Below, piece after piece: positions 34,920-45,735 of a stretch of DNA of 64,000 nt; within the stretch, counting starts at the first letter, position 1; the number at the start of each line of letters is the position of its first letter. Source of the stretch: Diogma glabrata (Eukaryota; Arthropoda; Insecta; Diptera; Cylindrotomidae); NCBI GenBank assembly GCA_963693315.1, contig OY856186.1:455139217-455203216 (forward strand), read 5' to 3'. A model generated the notes under the pieces. The model searched no databases. It had not been told where the DNA came from and saw only the letters and a program-made list of their open reading frames with translations. Position numbers and translations under genes: made by a program.

Positions 34920-37762
34920 ATGATCAATTCTAATGAAAATTTTGATGATGATATAAACTGATATGTCAATATTAATAGGCTCTCGAATAAACTTGGAAAA
35001 TTGGAAGAACTTATTATTGGTTTTGACGTAAGTATTCATTTTATTGTACTAGTGGAAACCTTTTTAGATAGTGACAGTGCTCGTTTTTTTAACATTAGCG
35101 GATATGATGCGTTTCATAACACACGCGGCAGTAGATCTGGTGGTGGCATTAGTATCTTTTCAAAATCAGACTTAAATAGTCAATTATTGCACTCAGAAAC
35201 TATTTTAGAGAATGAAGCCCTTGTAATTTACTCGAAGAGATTAAACATAAACTTAATTGGTATATATAAACCACCCCATACAAATAACTATATATTTCTA
35301 AGTAATTTAGACAATATTCTCGATAGATTTAACAGTTCAATTATAGTTGGTGACTTTAACTTGAATCTTTTGAATGAGCATGATAATGTTATTTGTAGTT
35401 ACAAAAACATTATAAAGACCAACAATTTAACAATTCATAACAAAATTAGTCCTAAATTTTTCACTAGACAGTCTAATGCATTGAATACCATCCTGGATCA
35501 CCTAATCTCGAAACCTGGAGTCAAATGCAACATATTATACGGTACTACATATTTAAGTGACCACAAATACCTTCTTATTAATACAGTGTTGAAAGATAAT
35601 AGAAATAAAACTAAGGAAATATCTTTTCACGAGCATCTGTCTAAACTGAATGAATTTCTCTTCAGTATAGATTGCTCTAATGTTGACTTTAATGATTTTT
35701 ATAACAAAATTAACAAATTTATATCTAAGAACTTAAGAACTAGTGAGCGGCCAACTCAATTCAGCGTTAAAAAACCATGGTTTTCCAGCAATCTACTTGT
35801 ATTAATGAAAAAGAGAGATAAATTTTATAAACTATCAAAAAGATATCCATTAAACATGGTATTTTCTGAAACATTCAAAATATATAAAAGAGATTTTAGA
35901 AATGCTATGAACAAAAGCAAAAAAGATTACTATTACAAACGGTTTTCTGATAGCTCAAATTCATATAAAAAGATGTGGCAGCTAATAAATGAAATAATGT
36001 ATAATACCGTTTCTTTACAATCCCTCCAACAATCAATCGAATTAGAAATGGATAACATAATTTTGGATAACCAAGAAACAGTCGCTCAAGAGCTAAATAA
36101 GTTTTTTGTTAATGTTGGTAGGAACGTTACAATGAATGATATGTCAGAAGTATTATTGGCTGATACTACCAATACGAATGAGTTGAAAACATTTGCTCCA
36201 ACCGACCTAAATGAGATAATGGAGATAATCAATAATCTAAAGGAGTCCTGTTCTGCTGGATATGATCATATATCCGTATCGTTCATAAAAGCCAATTCGC
36301 ACACATTAGCCCCTCTCTTGTCTCGAGAAATAAATAAATGTTTCCTAAATAATAACTTTCCCGACTCGCTAAAAATTGCTCGAATCACACCCATATTTAA
36401 ATCAGGCAGCAAGCTGCAAGCTAATAACTACCGCCCAATCTCAATCTTGCCAACGTTTTCCAAAATCTTTGAAAGAGGTATTTATAACAGAATGAACAAA
36501 TTTCTAATAGAAAACAGTGTTATACATAATAACCAATTTGGATTTCAAAAACATAGCAGTACCTTGTCAGCTTCTCTAAATTTAATGCAAACTATATATA
36601 ATAACATTGAAAAGAAATCAAAAACAGGTTGCATTTTTATTGACCTAAAAAATGCTTTTGATAATGTCCAATACAACACATTGTACAAAAAGCTAAAAAA
36701 TGCGGGTATTGGGCAGCAGCCTTTGAGTCTTATAAAAAGTTACCTAGAAAACCGCCAACAGTATGTTCAAATAGGTAAAAACAAATCCCAACCGTTAAAC
36801 ATTTCCTGTGGGGTACCACAAGGATCAATTTTAGGCCCTCAGCTCTTCCTAATATTTATCAATGATATTTTTTCTTTACCATTAATGGGCAAGATTCAGC
36901 TTTTTGCAGATGATGCTGTAATTATATATGGTGAAACTAGTTTCCGAAATTTAAAAACAGCAATGGATCATGACCTTAATTTACTTAGTGAATGGTTAGA
37001 CAACAATAAACTCACTTTAAACACTAAAAAATCTCATTTTATGTTATTCAACACCAAAAACTCATCAACCCTTGACACTTTTAACGAAATCAGCACGAAC
37101 AAATTTACCATACAGAAAGTTGACTATATCAATTATCTTGGTCTAATTCTTGATTCAAAGTTGAATTGGGAAAAACATATCAATAACGTAAAGAATAAAA
37201 TTTGTCCATTTATAGCCGTTTTCAGAAGAATAGGTAAATATATCCCAACGAAATTAAAAGTACAACTTTACTTTGCTCACATTCAGTCTCATTTAGCATA
37301 CCTATTACCAATATGGGGTAGTATTAGTAAAACGCATCAGAAATATTTATCAATATTACAGAATAAATGCCTAAAATCTATTTTTAATTATCCCATACTA
37401 ACACCGTCAAAAATGCTTTACTCCGAAGGTATTTTACCACTTTCATCTTATATTAAATACGAATATGCTGTCACTATCTATAAAATACACCATGGTCTGA
37501 TAAAAAATAATGTTAATTTGATTAGCAATGTCACTGTATCAGAGAAAACCACTAGGGGGCAAAGAATTATTATCTACCTAATTATAAAATGAATTTAACC
37601 CAAAATACAATTTTTTATGAAGGTCTCCAATTTTTCAACAACATACCAGATTTGATCAAAAACGACAAATATCAGGTCTTTAAAAAATATTTGAAACAAT
37701 CTTTAATTGAAGAGTATAAAATCCAATACGATAACACTCATGATTCGAATTACTTAAATTAA
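34920..37762 (+). pseudogene. LINE ORF2 protein: endonuclease-reverse transcriptase (two lesions)
   Basis: The start is taken at the ATG at 34920. An in-frame TGA at 34959-34961 comes just before the endonuclease (YVNINRLSNKLGKLEELI). Catalytic endonuclease features: VLVETFLD, IIVGDFNLNLL, and SDHKYL. RT features, numbered from the TTG at 35001: ANNYRPISILPTFSK, motif A FIDLKNAFDN (Asp548), motif B GVPQGSILGPQLF (~604), motif C FADD (635-638). The frame breaks in a run of five G at 37555-37559. The tail continues one frame over to the TAA at 37760-37762 (NYKMNLTQNTIFYEGLQFFN). No RNase H. Function in the family: target nicking and target-primed reverse transcription. One stop and one indel are the only lesions seen. 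Confidence 0.92.
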
Positions 37763-38089
37763 TTTTATACCATCGTACAATGCTCAATCATTCCTATCAA
37801 TAAGCTAATGTTGTTATTTCCAGTCATCTTTATTCTTTTCTTTTTTGTCCAGTTTCATACTCTCGTTCATCACAATCATCATCAAAATTCGTGTTATATC
37901 ATGTCAGTACTAATTAATATTTATTCACTTCTTTAATTACTTTACTTTTTTTTTGTAGTTTTAAGTATTCAACGACATCTTGTCTATTAGCCTTTTATCC
38001 TGAAACTAATTAAAGTATTTTCCTGCATGTAATTTTAAATATATAAACAGAAGCAGTAACATATTGTATAATTTAATTATTTTGGAAAA

Positions 38090-38090
<1 letters not shown>

Positions 38091-38117
<27 letters not shown>
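38091..38117 (+). other. Poly(A) tail of the LINE insertion
   Basis: 27 consecutive A after TTTTGGAAAAT. An uninterrupted tract this long suggests a fairly recent insertion. Confidence 0.9.
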
Positions 38118-38120
<3 letters not shown>

Positions 38121-38592
38121 ATATTTATATTATACCATCCTTAAAAGACACTTAATTCAATAAACTGTACATTCAAGCTACCACCATAGTTGTTCATCGC
38201 AGCAATAATATTGCGGAAGTGTAGACCTTCAGCAAGCGAAAAGCAATGTCTTACTTTCAGTAATAGCATATCTGCATGTGGGGGTTAAGAATTAATTTAT
38301 TCAACCTCCACAAGCGACAACGTTAATCGTTTCAGAATAAAAACGTATATATCTAGTCAACGTGCTGACGTCAGTGATAACGCCAAATTCCATGCATCAA
38401 TAAAATGTAATATGGAACGAACTCACCCAAATAACTGCCTATAACATCGTAAACTGCTTGTCACTTCCACCCACCTTCACAACACAATGAATAGAACATA
38501 AAATTTTCTTTTTCTTTTAAAATCACCATCTTTCCAACCTTTTTATTGAAATCACAGTATTAAAAATATGTTTTTTCCTTTCATTTTTCCTT

Positions 38593-38629
38593 TTATTAAT
38601 AAACTTAATATAATTAAGTTTATTAATAA
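38593..38629. repeat. Perfect AT-rich hairpin at the Penelope remnant's 5' side
   Basis: TTATTAATAAACTTAAT (38593-38609), ATA, then the exact inverted arm (38613-38629): 17-bp arms around a 3-nt loop. It lies a few bases before the homology with the 45.1-kb copy begins. Confidence 0.9.
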
Positions 38630-38699
38630 AAAAACAGTTTGAACACTAATACAGATTTAAAATATATTTCTATAAATTACACAAATTCACTTCCCAACA

Positions 38700-39142
38700 T
38701 AATAACTAATCAATTTAAAAAATACAAATTTAAAATTTCTTTCAAAACAATTAACAATCTATAGAGAAATTTCAAATTCAAAGAAAAATTTAAACTAGAA
38801 GAATGCTCTGGCGTATTTCAAATAAATTGAGATTCCTGTGATAAATTTTATATTGGCCAAACAGGTAGAAAATTTATAAAAAGATTTTCGGAACATTTAC
38901 CTAAAAGAAAAAACATTCTTAATATAAAATCTATTTTTGCTCAACATCTAATCAACGAAAATCATACATATACAAGTTTCGAAAATAATTTTAAAGTTTT
39001 ACATTTTTGTAACAAAGGTCCTCTCATGGATTCAATGGAAGAGTTTGAAATATATAAAGCTATCAAGAAGTCACCATTTCTAATTTTAAATGAACAACTT
39101 TCATTTAGTTCTAATATTTTATACAATTTAATTATAAATTAA
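38700..39142 (+). pseudogene. GIY-YIG endonuclease domain (family 2), interrupted
   Basis: One frame reads PNIITNQFKKYKFKISFKTI, a stop near 38760, then EECSGVFQIN, a second stop (TGA at about 38830), then CDKFYIGQTGRKFIKRFSEH, SIFAQHLINENHTYTSFENN, MDSMEEFEIYKAIKK and the C-terminus NILYNLIIN with TAA at 39140-39142. YIGQTGR, the R..SEH segment and the Glu of MEEFEIYKA are the recognisable nuclease features. Two stops inactivate it. Confidence 0.85.
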
Positions 39143-39287
39143 TATCTTTCTTTATTCTTTTGTTCTTGCCATATTTTATAGTTTTAAATTTTCTCATTTT
39201 TGATATGAATTTTTACGTATAGTATACATATTTTTAGAAACAAACTAAAAATTTTAGATTATATTGTCATAAATATATATTCTTTCA

Positions 39288-39314
39288 TTGATGATGGATA
39301 TTTATATCCGAAAC
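39288..39314 (+). ncRNA. Possible degenerate hammerhead core in a Penelope 3' UTR
   Basis: TTGATGAT precedes a 6-bp stem (GGATAT-TT-ATATCC) that is followed by GAAAC. This has the order of a hammerhead core (CUGAUGA - stem II - GAAA), but the first C is T and one extra base separates box and stem. Penelope-like elements are reported to carry such ribozymes. Stems I and III were not established. Confidence 0.35.
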
Positions 39315-39350
39315 GCGTCTGAAATTTATATTTTTAATAAAAGTTGTTAG

Positions 39351-40224
39351 AAAAATAATATTACTTTTAATTATTAAATTTAATAATTGATTAATTATTA
39401 ATATAATTCCCACAAAAATAAACTTTTCATCACATTTTTCAATTTCCTATTTTTTCTATACAATTAAAGTTACACTAAACACTCAGTACAAAAAAGGCAG
39501 TTTTAAATATACACGACTGCATCCACGAAATAAACTCAATATTTAATTTTTATAACATCAATCGCGACTGCCACATTTGATTATTATTTATATATAAATT
39601 TTAGAATACAACTCAACTAAATTAAAAACCGTTTTGTTATTTATACTTTTTAGATTATACTAAACAAGAGAGTACATAAAAAATTTAATTTCATAGCATT
39701 ATCTCGGTTGTCCACTATTTCTCGAAAATAAAATATTCCAACATGAGGAAGTACATTAAAGGAGAAACACAATGTTTTTAAATCAAACTTTGCCCAAGCC
39801 ATTCAATAAATCGATTTACATAAAGGTAAATTTAATAAAAATCAATTTAATGGGTTCAACATTTTACGACTACCAACATCTATTCAAACATTGGCAATGA
39901 AATAGATATAGACCAAATAATAGGATCCTGTTATAAACAGCTGACTGATGACAAATCAAATTTTTTTATATAATGAAAAAAAAATACACTATGTTTGATC
40001 CTCAACTGTTTTATATTGGTAAATAATACAAGTGTAATGAAACGATGCAATGGTGTAGCATCTCGAATGGAACTGGAAATGCTGTGTTGTATTCAGAGAT
40101 TAGTTTTTACTGTCAGACTTTACCACAAGAATCTAATCCCCTTAGTAAAAACCTTTATTCAGAACTCAATTGTTCTTATTTCTGTATGGGATGGCAGATG
40201 TTTTTTCAAACGCTACATGTTGAA
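39351..40224. other. Unassigned DNA inside the 7-kb block
   Basis: No supportable gene. Two overlapping ~78-codon frames at 39995-40278 lack any motif, and their 3' end overlaps RT sequence of the opposite strand. Confidence 0.45.
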
Positions 40225-40485
40225 CATCACGTAGTTGGCGGGCATAACACAATTACCAACGTCGTTAATAAATATTAAAAATAATAGAGGACAAAGTGAC
40301 TACCCTGCGGCACCCCTGAAGTAACTTCTATCCCAGACGATATACGATCCCCTAATTTCACTGTTTATATTCAATCTTCAAAATAAGAAGCCAACCACAA
40401 AAGCATAGCAGAGTGAACACCAGCGCAGCGCAACTTAGATATTACAATTTCGTGAGAAATTGTGTCAAAAGTTTTTTTAAAAAGA
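40225..40485 (-). pseudogene. RT fragment with motifs A and B (minus strand)
   Basis: Minus strand reads KKTFDTISHEIVISKLRCAG (motif A with FD), then AMLLWLASYFED, a broken region, VKLGDRISSGIEVTSGVPQG (motif B) and, after a shift, LLFLIFINDVGNCV. It then loses similarity at about 40247. The next expected residues (...HSNFLLYADD) are found at 33200 on the same strand. Several stops and shifts mark it as old. Confidence 0.8.
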
Positions 40486-41277
40486 CACATGTTAGGGAGA
40501 GTTGAGACTAAAAACACGAACTAATTAGGGTGCACTTTAGTTTACTAGTTAAGAATTTGAATAATTAGAGTTGTGCGTCATAGTTTGTTAGAGATGTGGA
40601 CCGTATGTAACTATTAGAATTGTGCGTAGAAAATATACGTAGAAATATATACGTCGTAGCTATTTAAAGTTGAGTTGTGCATCGTTTATGGTTAACCGTG
40701 GTACTTAGCTAGCTAGTTTTTAGTAATTTAACTGCGATGTTATCACAGTCGTTACGAGAAGCTTTTTACAGTTTGAGACAGACATTGTTATGCAGAACAT
40801 ATTTATGCCAGCCTTTTATTGTACTTGTTGTCGTAGGTGGTCTTAGAAAAGTCTAACCAATATTAATTGTGGACGTTCAAGTCACCGGTAGCGAGAACTT
40901 GAAATTAAGAAATATTGCACTATATGCGTCCACAATAATATCCAGGAAATTAAAAATATTGGGTTTATTTTTCTGCGAATCCACAAAATAAACGCATGTT
41001 GTTAAAAAACCCGTCAACTGTCTTAATTCGAAAATTCATCCAATGCTGTTTCTTGATTATTTTTATGATTTATTTGATCGACCTTTATCGATTATCGTTA
41101 TTCATTTCGTTTTCTGATACGTACAAAATTTTTCAATTTTTTGCCATACCGATCAATTAACTTGATGTTGTTGTCTTAATTTTTGATCCTGTTTTTGGAT
41201 TACGCTAAGAAAAAATGTTTAAAAATATGTTCCAATATTTGAGATCGGTTTTTGTGCTGGATTTTGTGGTACAGTGC
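40486..41277. other. Unassigned DNA with repeated AG(A)RTTGTGCGT motif
   Basis: AGAGTTGTGCGT, AGAATTGTGCGT and GAGTTGTGCAT occur between 40566 and 40682; an inverted relative lies near 32190-32222. Nothing else is recognised. Confidence 0.4.
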
Positions 41278-41439
41278 CAGACATGTCAAACTCATTTCGG
41301 CATAAGGGCCAAATTTTTCGAAAGTTATTTTCCAAGGCCTTTTGCGGGCAACATGTACTTGGTTGTATTAAAAATTTAATTTAATTTAATTTAAAAAACA
41401 AAACAAAAATGTTTATATGGAAATTAATTAATTATTAAA

Positions 41440-41768
41440 AATATATTTATTAATTCAGTTTTTTTGCTAAATCAAAAAATGGTATTAGTTTTTGACTTGG
41501 TGTAGTTTTTAATATCGATGGTAAATGTTCTTCATTTAATCTGGCTCGCTTCGTAGTTTTATTTATCTTCATTTGTAAAAAATAGGTTCACATATCTACG
41601 TGCTACTGCAAACATGGATAAAATGCGTATAACAAAATGGCGAGTTCTTTGGCAATGATCTGCAGATAAATAATCGTAAAACTCTGGAATGTCAATTTCC
41701 TTTTATTTTTGGTTTAATATGGTGTTGCATCGTAGTTCTATAAACTCCTCAAGCAGAAATTTGTTAGG
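41440..41768 (-). pseudogene. hAT transposase, C-terminal dimerisation fragment
   Basis: Minus strand reads FLLEEFIELRCNTILNQK, stop, EIDIPEFYDYL, FVIRILSMFAVARRYVNLFF, then after a frameshift KRARLNEEHLPSILKTTPSQ followed by KLIPFFDLAKKL. The order (L-E-L-I-E-L-x; FY; S-x-F-G/A-x-x-Y-V; R-x-R-L-x-x-E-H-L) matches the hAT C-terminal domain. It is separated from the central fragment by the insertion at 41770-42141. Confidence 0.75.
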
Positions 41769-41769
41769 G

Positions 41770-42141
41770 TTCAAATATGGTCCTGGTAAGATTTGTCCTA
41801 GTTTGAGAGCCGATCATGAGTGTAACGCTTTTCCCAATCAGGCTCTGATTGGGATAGTCGGATCAAGGACTGATCATATTCGTCGTTAGCTAAATAGGGC
41901 AATCACTAGTAAAGTATTTTGTATCAGATCCTGATCAGATTGCCCAACCAGGGGTGAAATACGAAAAACCCCAACAGGGACGGATATATTCAAATAAGGT
42001 TAACCCTAAAATGGTATTCTAATTCAGGCCCGGAACAGGGCCACATCAGATTGCTCGAATAGGGCTTGCCATTTTTGACTCTGCTCACGCGCTGATTGTA
42101 TTCAGGCTTTCCCCAACTAATTTCTGCTCGGGCCCATTTGA
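41770..42141. mobile_element. Candidate MITE nested in the hAT remnant
   Basis: This ~370-bp stretch is richer in G+C than its surroundings and interrupts hAT coding sequence. TTCAAATATGGTCCTGG at its left edge and the inverse of CTCGGGCCCATTTGAA at its right edge are similar, suggesting short TIRs. No coding content. Confidence 0.5.
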
Positions 42142-42149
42142 AAATTTTC

Positions 42150-42540
42150 GTCAATCGACTTACTACTTTGAAAATCTGAAAACATCTATTCAAAATCATC
42201 GGCCAACATTTTCAGTTGTTTTTCATATTTTTCAAATATTAACTGTAGATCTTTAAGCAAAATGTTAAAAATCAATTTTCTCTTTTCGATTGTATTTTCC
42301 ATAAGAGTATCGCAATCACATTCCACATCTTTTAACAATTCAATTAATGCTCGATGGTTTAAGCCACGTGCTCGAATAAGTTTAACTATTTTAACAAAAT
42401 TTATAAATACATTGTAAATTTTATTTAATTTTGAAGATAAGACTAACAAGGTGGATAATGCGTTTTGAAAAGATCTGTTATGTATAGCTGCTGCTTTCAT
42501 AAAAGAGGTTGTTGCCAAAAGGGAAAGTTTCCAGATACAC
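42150..42540 (-). pseudogene. hAT transposase, central fragment
   Basis: The 110-codon frame 42518-42186 contains LNKIYNVFINFVKIVKLIRA followed by RGLNHRALIELLKDVECD. The I-R-x-R-G-L-N-H-R block is characteristic of hAT transposases related to the GTF2IRD2/ZBED group. Upstream on the same strand, across a shift, lies GNFPFWQQPLL-like sequence shared with the 63.7-kb copy. The normal downstream part (V-R-W-L-S-R-G...) is missing, so the gene is deleted internally. Confidence 0.75.
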
Positions 42541-42734
42541 TAGGTTATGCATATTTTTAATAGCCATTATAAGTATATTTTGTATTTTGAAATTATTTTT
42601 GATAAATTCATTTTTTTATGCATTTTTTAATTTTTTTTAATTAAAACACTGTAGATGTGAAAAAGTGTTGAGGGCCGCAACAGTTTATGCAGCGAGTCAC
42701 TAGTGGACCACGGTTCGCGAGATTGACATCACTT

Positions 42735-45018
42735 TTGTACACCATTTACAAGCATCTATTTCAACATCCGCAAAGCATCTACAAGATCATTTACGTAAAA
42801 TACCATTTTATATTTAAACAATTTTCTACTTCAAAACAACACTTCATAAATTAAATTTTTCTTTTACAAAATTCAACGTAAACTCTGTGTGCAACTACAT
42901 TTTTCTTTACAATTAAGTCTAATTGAAACTAACATGCAAAATTTTTCTTTTATTAAACAAAACATGAAATTATAACATCTTAAATCAAAAAATTATATAA
43001 ATTGTATGTACGTACGTATATTTGGTACAAGATTTAAATAAGAATAAAAAGCAACAACAACACATAAAAAAAAGAATACAAATTACAAAATTAAATTATT
43101 TTAAACAAGTAAAAAAATTATTTTTGCAGCATTTTCTGTTTGTTATAAGAACAAAAGTTTTCTATTATTTTCCTCTTTTCATGTTGTTTTCTTTTATTCT
43201 CTTATGTATCTCATCTCACCACAGAATCACATAAAAAATTCGTACATTAAAAAATATTTGTTACTTTATTTGTAAAGATAACGAGTGAAGATAGACTTGT
43301 TAAAAGAAATGTTTTGCTCAGTTTAATTATTGTAAGGATTAATAAGGACGATATTTAAAGAAAGAAAACACAAATTAGGTGAAAAAAGTATTAGAAAGAA
43401 ACACAAAGGAAATTAAAAATTTGGGAATAATTTGTTCAAAGTCTAACTAAAACGATATGTGAAAGACTTTAACGATTTATATAGCAGTGTACCCACGCAG
43501 ATGATAAAAAATAAAGTTCATTCAACAGAGTCTTCAGAAAGAAACTAATAAAATAAATATATTTTTATGAACAATTACATATAAACTCATATAATTTATT
43601 AAGATAAAAAGAAAGCTTAAGCAACAAGAATAGTAACAGTAATAATAATAACAATAATAAGATAAGAATAATCATAATAATAAAAGGTAAAAGAGAAGTA
43701 AACAAAAAAGAAAAACTTTTATCCTTGTTCGCTCTATTTTTATTTAAATTTTCCGTTTTCCGCGTATTTCTTTCATTGTTAATTTTCCGTTACGTTTTGT
43801 TTTTCATTTTGAACGAAATGAATCTTATCTGTTTATTTTTTTTTGTTCAACTTTTAACAAGTCACATAAAATATAAATACACCACCGACGTTAACGTGTG
43901 AGTTAGACTGATATAATTGAATAATATTTTTTAAGGAAAAAGAAAAATTATTGTTTGTTGTCTTGAAAATTACGTTAATAAATTCTAATTCAAAACAATA
44001 ACCATTCAAAGAGACTAATTATTTAGAATTATCTTGAATTTTTAAGTTATTCGCTTTTTGTTGACTGAGTTGAAGGTGAAACCGAACTTGAGACAACCAT
44101 TCAACATTTCACAATTTTCAAAAGTCGATAAAATTGTAATTTAAATTCTGATTTTACTTCTTGGAATTATTTAAATAAAATCTGCTTTAATCACCTTCCA
44201 ATATATAAATGAAGTGAGTGTATTGTTAAGATAAAATATTTTTTGCTTCTCTTATGAATACTTATTCCAATGTGTCAATAATCCGATAGCAATATAATAA
44301 TAATAATAATAATAAAACTTAAACTAACAAATTTATGTAGGTTGTAGGTAGTTAGAAAGATACGAATACATACAATAAAAAGTTTCCTCTTCAATATTCA
44401 TAAAAAAAATATTGGAAAATTTTTGGAAATCAAATTCCAAAAAAAAGGAAAGATTGAAAATTTTTGTTTAAAGTCGAATATTTATGATTTAAGTATAGAA
44501 AAGTGATTTTGAAAATTACATATGGAGAAGAAAATCCATTTGGATATTATTTGATAGGATTGTATTAAGGTTAATTGGAATAGAAATATAAATTTTGATA
44601 ATTGGATAATATACAATGAATTTGAAGCTTGGTTTAGTAATCAAAATGGAATAAATTTTTAATTCTATGCATTAACAAGGCGTAGGTTTTACTACATTAA
44701 AGCACAATAGAAAATGTTTAAGTACTACGGTTCCTAGGTATACTGAATTGTCGTACACTATTCTAACTATGCTTTGGGAGCTTCAATATATATGTTAGTG
44801 TATAATGAATTGTTAACGAAGATCAAAAGGGAGAGTTGTGGCAACACAGAAGGGTGGTGGGTGGTGTTTAAGGCACGCGGTGTGTTTAATGTTTTTTTAA
44901 AATTTTTTGGTGATTGAGGTTGGTTACCAGAATTTACGCCAGCTCGAGCTAGTGGCGGATGAGTGCAATTTTTGCGTGTACAACCAACTGGTAGGTCTCA
45001 TGGTCTACTAGACCTCAT
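42735..45018. other. AT-rich DNA, nothing recognised
   Basis: Includes short AAT runs near 43640 and 44297. No gene, RNA or dated repeat is supported. Confidence 0.5.
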
Positions 45019-45062
45019 ATGACAATATGGCATCTAACAAGTTTTGGATGCCATATTGTCAT
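45019..45062. repeat. Perfect 16-bp-arm hairpin
   Basis: ATGACAATATGGCATC (45019-45034) and its exact inverse (45047-45062) flank a 12-nt loop. A second short palindrome, GGTCT...AGACC (44993-45014), lies next to it. A MITE tip or miRNA-like foldback are possible. Confidence 0.85.
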
Positions 45063-45084
45063 CCATATGCCACATTTTGTTATT

Positions 45085-45690
45085 ATACTGATTTAGAATA
45101 TATTTCTATATATTACACAAATTCACTTCCCAACATAATAGTTAATCAATTTAAAAAATACAAATTTAAAATTTCTTTCAAAACAATTAACAATCTATAG
45201 AGAAATTTCAAATTCAAAGAAAAATCTAAACTAGAAGAATGCTCTGGCGAATTTCAAATAAATTGTGATTTCTGTGATAAATTTTATATTGGCCAAACAG
45301 GTAGAAAACTTATCTAAAGATTTTCAGAACAACCTAGAAGAAAAAACATTCTTAATATAAAATCAATTTTTGCTCAACATCTATTAAACGAAAATCATAC
45401 ATATACAAGTTTTCTAAATAATTTTGAAATTTTACAATTTTGTAACAAAGGTCAAGGAAGGAATTCAATGTAAGAGTTTCAAATATATAAAGCTATTAAT
45501 AAGACACCATTTTTAATTTTGAATGGACAACGCTCATTTAGTTCTAATATTTTATACAATTTAATTGTAAATTAATATCTTTCTTTATTGTTTTTTGTTC
45601 TTGCCATATTTTATAGTTTTAAAAATTTTTCATTCTTGTTTTGGTTTTTTATGTTTAATCTAGTATACATATTTTTAGAAACAAAAATAT
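45085..45690 (+). mobile_element. Penelope-like remnant, family 2 (copy 2)
   Basis: Homologous to 38640-39245 with scattered substitutions and small indels. It carries FYIGQTGRKL followed by a stop, and SIFAQHLLNENHTYTSF. At FCDKFYIG the codon is TGT-GAT as in a working protein, while other stops (TAA in the R..SEQ segment, TAA for the MEEF glutamate region) inactivate it. The homology ends near GAAACAAA, before the hammerhead-like 3' tip present in copy 1. Confidence 0.85.
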
Positions 45691-45735
45691 ATATACAAGA
45701 TTAATATATATTATGTATACTAGATTAAATATATA
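45650..45735. repeat. Inverted repeat at the 3' edge of the Penelope remnant
   Basis: TTTAATCTAGTATACATA (about 45653) is matched in inverse by TATGTATACTAGATTAAA (about 45713). The right arm begins where similarity to copy 1 ends, so it may mark a small local inversion-duplication. Confidence 0.75.

Larger units (their letters stand above)
33492..38117 (+). mobile_element. Poly(A)-tailed non-LTR retrotransposon, nearly intact
   Basis: Order: tandemly duplicated 5' UTR (33492-33900), ORF1 (33927-34718), ORF2 (34920-37762), 3' UTR and a pure A tract (38091-38117). It lacks the PHD finger of the 3.5-kb element and ends in A rather than TAA repeats, so it is a different family, probably jockey-group. 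Only two lesions separate it from an open ORF2. The 5' end is placed at the first UTR repeat; no target-site duplication was confirmed. Confidence 0.88.
38640..39350 (+). mobile_element. Penelope-like remnant, family 2 (copy 1)
   Basis: Contains a broken GIY-YIG domain (38700-39142) and a 3' UTR ending near 39350 with TTGATGATGGATATTTATATCC followed by GAAACGCGTC. It is about 600 bp homologous to 45085-45690. The RT domain is absent, so both are 5'-truncated. The protein differs clearly from the 21-kb element, so this is a second Penelope-like family. Confidence 0.83.
33211..40247. mobile_element. ~7-kb composite block splitting an RT pseudogene
   Basis: Flanks on both sides belong to one minus-strand RT (motif A/B at right, motif C onward at left). 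ACAACT at 33206-33211 and ACAATT at 40248-40253 lie at the breakpoints and may be an aged target duplication. Inside are the poly(A) LINE (33.49-38.12 kb), a Penelope-like remnant (38.64-39.35 kb) and unassigned DNA. The block is therefore several insertions, not one element. Confidence 0.6.
41278..42734 (-). mobile_element. hAT-family DNA transposon remnant (copy 1)
   Basis: Ends are imperfect inverted repeats: CAGACATGTCAAACTC at 41278 and, on the other strand, AGTGATGTCAATCTC from 42734. The sub-terminal part near 42670-42734 (GCGGCCCTCAACAC on the minus strand) matches the start of a second copy at 63520. Coding remnants lie on the minus strand. No convincing 8-bp target duplication was found. 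Confidence 0.8.
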
